Assembly: GCF_020740795.1 (NCBI RefSeq)
Contig: NC_067286.1
Span: 2,041,990 to 2,105,989 of the forward strand
Source of the DNA: Apus apus
Lineage: Eukaryota > Chordata > Aves > Apodiformes > Apodidae
DNA length: 64,000 nt
Direction of reading: 5' to 3'
Below are positions 25,201-40,200 of the stretch, one piece after another. A program made the position numbers and the translations under genes. Within the stretch, counting starts at the first letter, position 1; every line of letters begins with the position of its first letter. The notes beneath the pieces were generated by a model. That model was given only the letters and a program-made list of their open reading frames with translations. It ran no database searches and was not told where the DNA came from.

Positions 25201-28200
25201 GTTTGCTAGATCCAGTCTGGAACACTTGAGGCTGGGATGCAGTGGGAAGGGATGATGATGATGGGCTCTGGTCTGCACTCAGCGACATCGAAGCCTGGTA
25301 ATTAAAACAGGTAACATTTTAGCAGCTTTTGAATAACACAGAAGATTTAACTTGAAAATTTCACTTGAAAAAAAGAAAGTGATGACTCCTCAGATTCACC
25401 TCAACGGGAGTATTATCTACTTCAGCTGAACAGCCTCATTCACAACAGCATAATGGGAGAGGAAAAACCTACCAGTCTTCTCCCTCAGTAATTTGAAACA
25501 CAACTACAAAAAACTACAAGGGGAACTGAAAAGGTTTCTGAGATAACTTCTAGCCAACGTAAAAAAATAAATCACATTTCCTAAGACAACAACAGTGATG
25601 CTCTTAAGCTGATGCTGGCATGTTTCTTCTAACTGAACAATCTTGTAAATTAAAAGTCTTACAATGAAGGACTTACTGGTCACAGGCTCAAAATTCTGAA
25701 GTTAAGCAGAACTGAAGCAGCCCTATCAAAAGGTAACTAAAAACTCCAAAACTTTATTTACAGAGAAACACAGACTAACATTGGATTACACCTGCAAGCA
25801 GAGTCCTTCCCACCCTTGTGAAATCTGACTTGCCTGAATCTGGTCAATTGATTCTTTCTGTGGCCGTTGCTCTGTTGTGTGAGAAGGCTGATACATGGGT
25901 TGGGAGGCTGTATATCCCTCACTTGTAGAAGAAACCAAAGGAACCTGACAAAATAAACCCCAAGGCCCCCAAAAGTCAGCTGATGCTCACACACAGGTTT
26001 ATAAAAAGTATCAAGAGAACTCTGGAATGATTGGTACTCTCCAGTAAAAGGACGTATTCCAGCAGATCATTACAAATTGACTGCTTTTAAAACAAAACCA
26101 CCTCATCTTGATATATATTCTAAATGACACAGCATCCACTCCCTGCTAGATTTTATTCTGTGGGTATTTCTGAATTGGTTGGACATGTGGTTGCTTTTAC
26201 TGAAGAAACATCCTTCTCCTAATTTCCTTATGCAACCCCAACTACCATTACATAAAACTAAGGAATAACAGAAACAGAGGGAAATATAAAGAAGTTTAAA
26301 TGAGAGAACTCCAAGCCCCTACAGAAGTAGGGAAGTGCTGGTATCCAATGGACTGAATTTGCTCATTATACAACCTCTGCTCCCCTACACACAGCCCAGT
26401 GAAAACTCTAGCCAACAAAGCAGAGGACTTTGTATTTAAGGCTACTGGGGCCTTTAAGAGGCAACTGATAACAACTGATGGGTGTGTTCCCATCACCTGC
26501 TCAACATTCAAAGGTAAGAGGCAAATTTTTCTACTGCTTCCAAAATCCCCAAGGGAATCACTGGCAGCACTATTTCACGTAAGGAAAACAAGAAAAAAAT
26601 CCACTGAAGTCATCACAGACATAATTTAACAGCAAAGTAAAAGCTAGTGTACAGAAAGCTGCCAAAAAAATTGTTCTACACCTACAAACCAAAACTTCTC
26701 AAAGTATTAGAACTTCAGCAAGTAAATACAGAAGAAAGGGAAAAAAAACTGTTTTGTTTCCATACAAAACAGTGAATTGAAATTGCAGATCTAATCTGGG
26801 CAAGATAATGTAAGCAGTTTATACTACCATTATTCCAAGATCCACAATCTATCCAGATTTTTCTCCCAGTTTTCAAATGCCTACAGGGATTAGACTCACT
26901 ACTTGGGAGATCAGATTCACTACTTGAGACCAGCAAAGTCCTTCAGAGATGCCATACATGCTTAACATAAAATCATCCAGCTCACCAGACAACTTCTTAA
27001 GAAGCTGACACACAGTAACAAAAAGGTAAATTCATCATGTGTATGCTGCAGAAGCATGATTAAGTGAACCTAATTCAATAGGAATTTCTGGAAAGCTCAA
27101 CTGAAAACAGCATTCACACTAATTCTGAGTGCTCTACAACTCCAGTATTAAAATGTTGTCTAAGCAGGCAACTGGGACTAATCCTTAACAAAAGAAGTCA
27201 AAAACAACAACACAAACTCTATAGTTAATCCATTAAATCCATCTGTGGTCTGATGCCCACTTGAACAGATACAGACTCCTCTTTAACAAAGTAAATTTGG
27301 TTTTGGCATTTCTGTCACAAATAAGTAAATAAAGGACAACTTGCTTTTCTCTGACAAATTACTAATCCATCTTGAACAGAATGCACACAGAAATCTCAAG
27401 TGAAACTGCACAGATTAGAGGAATACACAGAGCAGCATTCTGAAGTCCTTCCTCTCTATTGTGAAAAAAAATATTTAAAATTCATCATTGTCACATGGGA
27501 TACAGGTTTTCCATGATGGAAACCTAACACACAGGCACATAGAAGTCTATTTGGGAAATGAAAGTCACATCCACACACCAAATCTGAAGATTGAGTTGAG
27601 CTCCACAGATTGAAAGAACTGGTAACTGCTGAGAAGTCCACACTGGACCATGAGGTTGAGCAGTGCAAACTGCAACTGCTTCCGTGCTTGTGCCCCTCTG
27701 TTTAAGATGCCTCTAATTCTAAATGCAGTTTCCTCAATAAACCTGTACTTCAACCTTGAACCCAACAGTTTTCCAAACAGGGTAATGCCTCATAAGGCTC
27801 CATTACAGAAAATATGCAATGTCTGGACAGCATAAAAACTGCAGAGCAATGCCCGTAAGTAACAATGCTGAAGAGATAATGGAGATAACCCATTTCCCAA
27901 AATCATAACTTCAGCTTTTTGAGTTTCTCATATAGTTAGGAATTAAATCCTATTATAACGTAAATCAAGATGAAAATACAATGTACAGTGTATTGAACAT
28001 TTTACCTGTGTAGCTTCTGGTTGCACAGGAACTTGATTAGGCTGGGCAAGTCTTGACTCAGCATGAACTGAAGAAAAAGAATTTCACTCATTACATTGTA
28101 CAATCAAACCTTTTACAGAATAGCATTATCATCTTATCCAATTCAGTTATTTGTGAGCTCAGCATTGAAAAGACAATTATGCTTTGAGCATGACAAAGCT

Positions 28201-31200
28201 ATACTCAAAACATCAAGTACCATTTCCACACAAAGTACATTTTTCCCAGTTGTCCAAAACAATCCAGCAATTTCCAATAGACTAAGCAAAACTATATTTT
28301 GCCCATTAAAAGAACATTTAAAACGTTCCAAATTTCCAAGCAAAACCCAGAAGGCAAGTGGGAATCCCAGGTCTACAAATAACATGCATAGAGAGCACAC
28401 TCCCACTTCTGAGAAAAACACACTTCAGTAGTGATGTCATGAGCCTGTTACTGTGTAGCAGTAACTGAAGTATTTCTGATGAGACGACTTGCAGGCTTCC
28501 CAGATACTTATGTTTAGGATTTACCATTACAAACCTGGAGGGCAAACCATTTGTGGCATGTCCAAATTCTGTGCTGGATTCATGGGCTGTGCAGATACAA
28601 TGGCAGGATCAAGTGTTTGGTTCTCAAACTCCAGCATAGAATCCTGAGAAAAAAAAATAATAAAAGTAAAATCCAATTTACTGTTTTAAAAAAAATACTA
28701 ACATTCAGAGTACAGAGTTGACCAGGCACAATAAAAGAAGCTTAGTCCAGAGTTACAAAACTGCTGGTTTTAACACATTTTAAATCCATTATGGATTTAA
28801 AAACTCCAAAATACATTTATCCTAAGAAAAATTCAGCCCATGTATCCAAATTAGAGCTTATATAACAAAAAGATTAACTGGAGGGAGTCTTTCACAGACA
28901 GAATAGGTAGTAAATTAAGCTTTATTCTTCATCCTAAATTAGCAATTTGTGGGAAGAAACAAAAAAGGAGCATAAGTGGTAGATGCCTCATTTGTTTCCA
29001 AGGTGTGTCTTTGTGGAGGAAGACGAGAGGCTTTTTCTGATGTATTCCATTATCCCCCCATGCATTTCTGGTTGTTTTAACTTCGCATGTTAGAAGTCAG
29101 CCTTCAAGAGGCAACCCAGCTCTTCATGTGTAGTAGAGGTTTTTTTGTAAGACAAAATTCAGAACTACCTTATATAAGGGATATTTTACAGCTGGTCTCA
29201 CTTAAGCAGAATACACTACAGCACCCAGTGATGCACAAGTTTGTCTTATCTGTAGACTTAGTGCAAAGAGCAGAAAAGCTAAACAACATCCTAATTGTAC
29301 TTAGACAGCAATACATGCTTGCAGGCTTTGGCTGAGTTCTTGACATACAACAGTCTTGCAAAACGGACAGTGCTGTATTTTTAAAACAAACTACAGCGGA
29401 GTCTTTAAATCACAGCTAACAGCCAGGAAGTGCTATTTTGTTTCTTGGTTGCAGCTTTGCAGTGCTAGGGTGGGTTCAGCATACCTGCATGAAGTTATAT
29501 GGACCCTGCATCTGGGCCATGAGGTCCTGTACCCGCTGCCTTCTAACAAGAGGATCTGCTTGAGCCACAGTAGTGAGCGTGTGAGGTTCAGGAACTGGAG
29601 GAGATGTAGCTTGTGTCTGTTGCTGCAGCGAATTTACAACCTAACAAGAAACAAACAACTGACTGAAACTTCAGCTTAAGGTAACACTGCACAGAAGTGA
29701 CTCACCAGTTCTTGAAATTTATAGCTATTGCCTAAATCATTATGCAAATCATTACTATAGTGTTCTTGAAGTAAGGCAAGTCACGTCAATGCTGGTGGCC
29801 AGCTACTCATACAAGCACTTCACAGGATGAGAAAGTTTAGAGTGTGCTCTACTTGCTTCTCATCTATTCTTATTCCCCAATAAGAACAGTGCCAAGGAAT
29901 TTTTTTAGAGCAGGATTTGAGACAGCAATTTATCAACATTTTGGAATTCAAAAGAAGTCAGGGAAGAGTAAGTTTGAGAAATATGCAGACATGGAGAACA
30001 ATTCTTTTCTCATGCCTTTTTAGTAAATGTTAAGTAGAGTCAGAATTTTCTGAGGACTTCCAAAACTTTCAGTTTACATAGCCACATCTAGACCTGAATT
30101 CTCAAGTGTTATCCTAGCTGGATAGGATAAGGCAGCAAGACAGCACCATGGGAGGACACCAGAAGCCCAAAAGCAGAAACTCAACATATTTCAATACAGA
30201 GCACATAAACAAAGGTACAAACAGCAACATGCTTTCAAATGCCACCTTATCACAGACAGCAGAGCAACCAGAAAAGCTGAACATAAGCATCTATGAACAT
30301 CCATCATAAAATAGCTTGAAAAGGACAGTTAAGCTGCTCAGAGTAGCACTTTCCCACACCTAACCAGTTCTGCTCTTTAGGCAACTCCCCAATACAGAAA
30401 TGATACTTTCAATTTAATTTACATTCACGTCAACAACCTTCCTTTAAAAATATCATTGTCAGTAACTTGTCTATTGCTTTATTCCCACAAGCTTTTAATT
30501 GTTAATAATCTTCCAGATGAACAGGTAAGCCTTAAACTTACAGTTGCACCCAATGCAAATTAGCACACACGCACCTGAAAGTTCAAAATATTTACATAAA
30601 ATACCTGGCTTCTTACCAGAACTGTAGAAGACAGATTTTTGGACAGGAGTCATGACAAGTAACAAAACAGATCTATTTTAGACCAGTTCTATAACCACAG
30701 GTCTGAACTTTAAACGTAACTTCCTCTTATCCACTCTCAAAGAAACCTACAGCATCTTCCAGCATGTCTATTCCTTGCTCACATTTACAAACATAACTTG
30801 CACGTGACATTCTGCACATGCCACTGCCTCACAATCTCCAGTGACACTTTCCTTGGAAAAACCCCTAGCCATCTGTAACAAGACAATTAAAATAAATTCT
30901 CTGAACAAAACTAAAAACGAACCACAACACACATTCCTCTTCAAGGTTCCCTTCAGACCCGAATCTCCCCTATTAGCCATCTAAGGGGAAGCAATCTGAC
31001 AATTCCCATGGAATATACCCTAAGGCTGCCCACAATGGAAAACAAGCACAACTGCTCTGCTGTACTTAACAGTCCCCAGACTCCAAATTATAGACTGTTT
31101 CCAAATTAAGAGTGGAAAAAAAAAAAAACAACAAACAACAGAAGTGTTATTCAGAGCACACATATAGACCTTTTGCACATTACAAAGCTTTAAAATGAAG

Positions 31201-34200
31201 GAAAAAAACCAGATGACTAGATAAAAGTTCAGAGGTAAAACCAGCAGCTACTAATCTCAAACAAAATTATCAACAAAAATGTTATTTGAGTAGCAATACT
31301 CAACTTGTGAAGTCCAAGTCATTCATAACAATTCACTGTCTTCAAGAAAAATCAAGCTGATGGACAAAATTTTATCGAACATTTTCCTTTTCCACAAATA
31401 GTACAAAGTAGATGGTGCTTAATATTTTACATTCTCTTTTCCAAAACTCTTTTTTTAATGTCAAAATAAACTGTTTATGGCCTGTTCCTTCAGTCTTATC
31501 ATCACTATCAGGTACTTCGATCTATTTTTTTATCTACTATAATCACAGTAGGATAAGCCTACTAAAAAAATGTCAAGTTTTGTGTATTAAGTTGCCAATG
31601 ATCAGGCTGTAATTCTAAACTTTTAACAGTTTGTAACAGCCTGCTGCATGAAAAAGGTACAGAGACTACTCAGGTATCAGGACCATTATTCAAAAAGCAA
31701 ACTACTCCCCAGTCATGTATCTCCACTTATCTTGGGGGCACAGCAGCAAAGTAAAAAAATTATTGTAGGAGAGAAGAACCTCTCTGCAAAATAGTGTTTG
31801 ACTCATCAAATTGTTCACTCACCTTCTGACACCCTGCCTGCCTCCTGACACCCTGCCCCTTGACCTCCTTGGTAGACAGAGCTGCCCAGACACAATCAGA
31901 GAAAATAACTGGGTGCAGAAGGCCAAGGGGCAAAGGAGGAAAGGTAAAAACAAAAGCTTAATGAAGTCACAAACCAACCAGAATGAACTTGTATTCTGGC
32001 AGTCAAAAAACAAGTCTCCAGTTCTACAAAAAATACACAGGCATCCATCCAACCAAAGTTCCATTCTAAGACACAGAGAACTCCCTTTACAAGCAGATTC
32101 ATGTTCAGGTATTTACTACAAAGGAAGCAGTTGAAAAACAGAAAACAAAGAAAGCCCCCCAACAACAGCAGCAAACCCAAAAAATCCCAAACAACTAAGT
32201 CCACCAATAAAACCACCACTATTACCAATAAAGGACACATTCACCAAAGTTAAAACAACACAATCCAAATGCAAATTCACTTTGATAATTTAGAAGTAAA
32301 TTATTCGGTTGAAAACTTCTGGAAAATACAGAAATGTCAATGTGAGACACTGTTACTTCTCAAACTACAGACATATGACAGCACAGAAATCTTGAATGTA
32401 TCACATCTACTTGAGGGTTACTGAAAAAGAGATGTGTCTGTGGTGGCCTTCCTCTTCATAAACAACAATGGAATCTTCTGTGTAAGTATTCTCTTTCAGA
32501 ACCATCAGCTTCCAAAATTAAAAGCTATCATTCACAGCTCTGACTACACTAATGCCACAACTACCTTAAGCTGAGGAGCACAAAGGCTCTATACAATGTA
32601 TATCATCAACCCTAAAGACAATTCAGTTGCATTCCCAAGAGATATGGGATTGTGGTGCCAGGAAGAACAGCAAGAGTCATTTCAAAAGCAGTTATTCTCA
32701 ACTTCCTGTTTTTATGTGCAATCTGAGAAAATAAAGTTTTCCATTACAAAGGGGCAGTCCTCAACTTTACATTTTTCAAAACAGCTCATCTGTACATAGT
32801 CCAAGAAACTGGGACACAAATGAGAGCTGAAGTGTATGTTCTTTGCATTGTTCTACAAAACCAAAGCTGGTATAATCCAGATTTAGCTGACTAGCCAAAG
32901 ACATGTGGAAAATTAGTTTTTTGAAATCAGTCTGATACAAAACCACAACCTGAATTCTGCTACCATACTAGTACAGTTATTCCACATTATTATTAGTCCC
33001 AAAATGAAGAATCTGAGTTTTAGACTGTGCTACGTACAGCTTTGTAGTTCCAAAGCAGAAGGAACCACAACAGGCTTAAATAGTAAGAACACATTCTGTA
33101 AAGTCTTCATCCATACTGCTTATACTAAGAACTACAGAGAACTGAACCTCTAAGCTATTCTGAACACTTGGTAGAAACTTGGATGTAATTCGGTCATAAT
33201 TCAAGAGAAATCAAGCATTAATTTTAAAATACTGTTTCTTGTAAGAATACTACAAACAAGCATAAAGTTAATGTATGGTTTTGGAGGGTCTAAGAGATTT
33301 CTTAAATCCCATTCAGTAACAGTGATATTTTAGGTTTTTTTAAGTAAGGAAATGGACTACTATTACAAGATACTACCAAAGCCATTCAATGACATGACAA
33401 AGTTGTCTAGTTAGCTATAGAAGCCTTACATCCAACCTAAGTATTATTAAATCTCTTTCTGTTCTTTAGCACCATAAGATACGAATTTCAGCCAGACTGA
33501 ATGTAAAATTGGACAGATTAGAAAATCGTATCAAAATGGCTCCTCTCAGCACTTGGAGATGAACACTTACTCCATTCCTACACTTAAAAGAGACTCAAGA
33601 CACCAAAGAACAGAGCCCAGAAATTGACCATCTGCTATTTGCTGATACAGAAGGCTAACATGAATCATAAATTAAGTCTCCAGCACCTGAAAGATGTTTC
33701 TCATAGCTGTTCTTAACTGATGGATACCACACAGGTTCCAGCATACCAAACTCTTGAATGACTCCATGTAACTTGTCCTTCCCAGTACATGAAAAATACA
33801 AATTCTAGTATAACAAAATGGACTTGTACATGCAGTGAAGTCTAGAGTCTAGACTGGAACCCACTAGCAATGTACCACAAACAGAACAACTGAACACCCA
33901 CTCAAGAGCAAACTAGTAACAAGTTAAACACTCGGAACTACAGTTATTGAAAGAAGAGATGAATACAGGCATATTTTAACTCAAAATTATGTGCATATGC
34001 AATCTGAAACAGGTATTAGTTGAGATACTAATCTTCAGCTCCCTTTCCATGGAACAGCTCAACGAAACACACAACTAGGCCATCCTGTCAGCAGCTGTGT
34101 AACTCAAGTTCAAAATCTGCAAAGCTCTCTTAAAAAAAAGAAAAAAGCCTTCAAATAAATCTAAGTCCTAAGACTTGTAAATCCTGATTTCCCAGGCAAG

Positions 34201-37200
34201 CCACTAATGAACAAGAGCAAGTTCTCTGCAAACTTAGCCTGCAAACAGCTTAGCTTTTATTTTAGGTACTCCTGAGCTAAATATGTAATTAGAGTAGCAA
34301 GTCCAAGCCTACTTAAATATATGTATTTGTAGATACACTGGGGGAGAAGGGATGCAGTGCTATAACCTATCATGAATTGCAAGTCAGCAGAAACAGGGAT
34401 TGCAATTTTACCTGCAGTACACAAGATCTTACCTCAACCGTTTCAACTGTCCACTCATCTACCTGTTCCTTCTCACTACTGCTGAACTGAGTCTCTGCCA
34501 TGAATTGTCTGTTTACATACTAAAATAAAAATAAGAAAGTGTATGAAAGTAAAAGTAAGTGACATTAAAGCTATATAAAGTGACAATCTTTCCAGTGAAT
34601 AGTACCTCAGTTGATTCAACTTCGGTTGGTTCAGTAAATTCTTCTGCTGGATCAGGTTCTGCAAGGAAAATACACCATTTATGTAAAGAAAAAAACCCTT
34701 TACAGATAAAAAAATTGATTAAAAAATCTCCCCCAATAAAAGTGGAATTTTGAAGAATTTTTTAATTTTTGAAATTTTGGAATTTTGAAGAAGTCAAATG
34801 CATATTTGCAGTAGTTATTTATCATAAACTACTGCGACTGGACAATTAGTATGTAGGAACTACAGCTAAATGTAAGAAAAAACTGACACACATTTATTAA
34901 CAGCCAGTATCAGAGGCCTGCTTTACACTAAGGAAGGAGTTGCCTTGTCACACATCTCCAAGGGGATGAGATTTTGACTAGATCTGAAATTAGAAACTCA
35001 GTATTACTGTGATTATTGTACAGCTAAATATCTGTTGACTTCAGAAACAAACCTAATGGTTACAAGATAGGTAAACGTTATACTTGTGTCTCAAAATGAA
35101 CAAAGCAAAAACATAAGAACATCACAGAGAATTAAGCTGCAAAGATTCTCAGAATTTTGAATTAAGAAGAAAAAACCCACATTAAATTTTTGCTGTGAAG
35201 AGTTATGTTCAGTTACTGCAAACTTCAATTTTTCTCCTCAACATACTCAAAAAGGAAAAATGGTCAAGAATCTTTTCTTCAAGTTTATTACCATACTCTT
35301 GAATTTCTTAAAATACATGAGCATACTCTTAGCTTCAAAAACTCTTCCCTTGTAACAATAAAACTGGCAGAACAACTATATAAGTCTCAGGCAACCAGAA
35401 CTAATACAAACAGAGTTTTGCTTATAAATCATAATGAGAAGGTCTACAGGCCAAGAAAATAGGAAAGAGACGTTTTCAATAATTTGCATTTGCACAAACC
35501 TGCTTCTCCATTTTGTTGTTAGCCTGGGTTCTTATTTCAGGAAGTGACATATTAGACAAGTGCTGAAAGATGCGTTCAACCCAAGTAATACTTTGCTCCT
35601 TCCTTCAGCTAACTCTCCACAGTTAGAACAGTAACCCTTTTCCTTGCACATCACAGAAGACATTTACGGTGCGGTCATTAGAAAGGATGATGGTCCCTCT
35701 AAAGAAGTAGCTGACAAGAGTCAGCCTTACAGAATCCTTCTGGAATACAATTCTGATTTTTCTTCCCCATGGCTCAGAGAAGGGCTGAATGAACAGCTGA
35801 CTGCCCCTACAGATGTTGCCTTGCTAGATGTGTACCTGATCATCAAGGAATCGCATTTCTATTCAAAACACTAGTACACATGAAGACTTCAAAGAGAGAC
35901 ACTTTTTGCATTTGGAATTAAATCCTTCTGATAAATCCAAACAGACAAGACAGCACAACAGAATCATGCCAGTCATATGGGATCTTTGTATTCTTACCAG
36001 CTTCTGCTACAGTGTCTTCTACTGCAGGTGCGGGTGCTGCCTCTTCCTCCTCACACAAGCCGTTCTGATGGTTATGGGTGCTATCAAAGTAACTAGTTTG
36101 AAGAATACGTTCAACAATCTCTTTTAGAGCTTTATCTAGGAAAATGGAAGAAATCAAAAATTAACAGGAACAATCCTAATAATATTTCCTCCTTCCCAAA
36201 GATCCCAGATAAATTTTATAACCCTTTTGCTAGGAAGATGTCGCTGCCCCAAGTTAGTCCACAGACAGACACTATTGTTACAAAGCCACTTCTGTCTTAC
36301 TAGGTCATATTCAATACATCAATTAATAATCAACTTCTGTTCAGAACAATCTGAAAGGCACAGAGAATCTTAAGAGCATATAATAATCTTCAAAAGATTT
36401 GTGAAACACTTCAAAGTGAAGTAAAGTTCATGAATTTCATTACCATACTTTTATTCCTGTTATTTCAAAAATCTCTGGTTGCTTAGTTTTCCATGGGGAA
36501 AGTTTCAGGAACTCAGTGAAGTTTCCACCGTTACCGATTTTATTTGTAATTTCCCAATTAAAAAACCTTACTCTAAGTCAACCTCTTACAAAACAACTGT
36601 CAGTAAAAATTTCCACAGGTACCACCTTCATGAAGGTTCTTGCCCTGAGGTGAAGTGCTCAGAACAGCCTGTGTAAGCTTGACAAGCACAAGCTTGCACC
36701 TAGAGCCTCAGACAGTGCTGTGATGTCTTAACCCAAACTAAACCAGGCCCTCTGGCAAGGCAGCATTACTGGCTGGTCCAGATCAACAGAAAAACAAAAC
36801 AGACTCAAAATGGAACCTTCACAGTGCACGTCTGACAAGTGATAATCACTGTATCAATCCATACAAACACAGAGAAGAGCACAGAAATACATTAACATTC
36901 ATCCCTATTATAAGACAAAGTAAACCAGCAATGGCTGCAAATGACATCACTAAAAGCTCCTCCTGAAATTCAGACAAAATACCCAGCCCAACTGCATCCA
37001 GTAAGAGAGTGATTAGGTCTGCAAGGAGCATTCATCAGCTCTCTCCTGAAAACTATCCCCATAGTTTCTCCTTCCTCCACCTCTTCAAAAAAACATGGTG
37101 CATGTCTTCAGGCTCTCACAAAGACCTAACACCAAACATTTCAGACTTGAGATCCAGCAGAACAAGTATGAATTTAAAAAGTACTAAACTTCCAGCTCCT

Positions 37201-40200
37201 CACAACATTTTATTTCAACAAAATAAACAACTCCCCATATTCTGCCACAAAGAAAGAAAATCTTATTTACAAGTAAGGCTGTAGTACCTTCGACTCCTGT
37301 GTATCACTCCTCAATAAAGCAGGCTGGATACACCTACAACACTATCATTCCACTTGCTATGAACAGGACACAATAAACTCTTGTAACAGTTCTGTATTAG
37401 TCTAATATAATAAGGATAATTAATTTACTTTTTGTAAGAGCAACAGTTGTTAGCCATTTTACAGAAACACAGAATGTTTGGAGTTGGAAGGGACCTTAAA
37501 GATCACTGAGTTCCAACTCCCCTGCAGGGACACCTCCCACTAGGAACAGGCTGCTCAGAGCACCATCCAACCTGCCTGTTAACACCTCCAGGGAAGGAGC
37601 CCCCCCAACATCACCGGGCAGCCCGTTCCAGTGTCTCATCACCCTTACACTGAAGAATTTCTGCCTGATCTCTAACCTAAATCTCCTCTTTCAGTTTAAA
37701 ACCATTATCCCTTGTCCTCTCACTGCAAGCCCCTGTAAAAAGTTCTTCTCCAGCTTTCCTGTAGGCCCCCTTCAGGTACTGGAAGGCCACTATGAGGTCC
37801 CCCCAGAGCCTTCTCTTCTTCAGGCTGAACAACCCCAACTCCCTCAGCCTGTCCTCATAAGAGAGCTCCAGCCCTCGGATCATTTTCGTGGCCCTTCTCT
37901 GGACACATTCTAACAGGTCCACATCTTTCTTGTGCTGGGGGCACCAAAGCTAGAATTTTACCTACAAAAAAGGATATTCTTCCCTAAAACTTTCCTACTG
38001 ATTTCCAATTAAGAGACTTAAAAACTTCCTCACAATATAGGAAACAGACAACCGCCTAGCAGAGCCATATTCTTAAGGCCTAATGTTGGCTCTGAAAATT
38101 TACATTTCTATAGCAAAGTCCATCTGAAGGATCACGCCCTGATTTACAGAATTAATCAATCAAACCAGGATAAAATCAGAGGTTTTTTGCAGGACACAAG
38201 GGGAGGCAGAACACCACACTAAGTAAGGCCATTCCAGTTTATATATTAGGTCATTATTGACAAAGCTCCTAGGTCACACACATGTTTCCAGAAAACAAAC
38301 AACTGCTACTAAGCACCAGCAGCAGCAGAATACTGCTGAAACAGCAGGAATGGACTAAGCTTAAATACCAAGTAACACTGCATCAGTTAAAACAAGTAAG
38401 AATACACCACACACTTCACACTTCAGTAAATTATTCTGTTACAGCTCAGCTAAGGTCTGAAAAAAAGGAGCTACTCTAAAAACCTGGAAAGGTAATTACC
38501 TGCCAAAGTTCTCTTGTATCAGACACTGTATTTTAGTTCAAGCACAAATTCAGCACATTATCACTTAATACAGAGACTGTAACTTACAGGTTGTTCCACA
38601 AACCGGTTTTTCCTTGCCTTCCAGTAAGTCCCACAGGTGAACAGATGCTTGCTCATATTGCTCATTCAATCTTCAAAAAATAAGTAATAAATAATTTCTT
38701 ACCAAGTGTTTCAATTACCACAGTACCAATACATTGTTAGCTAACTTGAGAATTATGAAGAAAACTACTTTACTGCAAACCCACCTCACATTCATGTCTC
38801 GTTCAGGGTAAACTAGCTTGTAAAACTCATCCAGCATTGTCATTTCCTCCTCTGTCAGTACTGGCACTCCATTTGATCCCTGTTTCAAGTCGCTGCGCAC
38901 TTCATCATCACCCAACTTGTCCAAGATGAACTGCAGCTCTAGGACAGTCTTTAAACGCTTCTGCTCAGCTTCTTCTCGCATCAGTTGCTCCCTGCGAGCT
39001 GTTTTTTTTATTGTTTTCTGGATCTGTTTAAAAGGAAATTTTACATTGCTTCAACTTGGATTCTGTAGTGGGCTCAGGGGAAAAAATAGATTTGAGAGGT
39101 CTTTTATTTATAAATAGAGATGGATTTTGGTCTTGAACTGCCACTTATCCACCTAACATTACAGCAGAATAACTTGTGAAATTGAAAGAATATCTCTTAA
39201 GCAGAATCAAAACCCTGCAAATTAAGACAAGCTTTCAAATCAATGCCACAGACCTTGGATCATACTGGATCTTGATCATATTCTGACTGGAAGTTTGTAC
39301 CTCTTCATGATTTATTTACAAGCAGCTCAGTCAAGTAACTGCAGTTACCATGTTTAAAGCTTCAGATACCCATGTATTATTTGAAAGACGCTCAGACTGC
39401 TACTACCCCATTCCTTTATGAATTCTTCTGCAAACACTACATGATTTTCATCTAGATGAAAGTGGCAAGAAATGTACAAAATTAAGTACCTTTTAAACAA
39501 TCAACTTCTAGCTTTCGTAACTCAAAGAGGAGTTACAGCAATCAGAAAAGGCACACAGAAAGGCAATTCAACTGATTAAGGGGACAGAGCAGTTGCCTTA
39601 TGAGTTGAGCCTGAGTTTTGGGTTCTTCAACTGGGAGGAATAATGGTGATCCAGATTTTTCAGAAAGGCCACAAAGGCCAGCAGATAACATGAACAGAGC
39701 AAGTTATTCACCACATCCCATGATAGCAGGAGGCATTAATTGAAACTACTAGGAGATCAGTCTGAAACAGATACACAAAAGTACTCTTGTTTCTTACACA
39801 CCATGGGAGGTAACTCATGGAATGTTTGGCCATGAAAGGCTGGGAAGATAAGACAGTATTAGCAAGGTCAAAAAGCATTTGAACAAATTCTTGGACAGGA
39901 GGTCCCCAGACAGACACTAAAGGGAACAGGAATGCATCTACCCTCTAACTTTCTCAGTGTGAGGATCACAGATGCCTTAGGGGACTGGATAACAGAATCA
40001 TCAGCCTTGTACTCTACACAGCACCTTCTGCAACTGCTGTCATTAAGTCTCCTAAATGCATCACTAGTCTGACCCTACAGGATGTTTCTTCATCTAACCA
40101 TCTAGCATGCAAAATTCAACTTGCTCACTTTTAACTATACAAAGCTTTAATCTTCTCTTACGAAAAACGAAACTCATTACAGTATCTTCCTTCCACTGAA

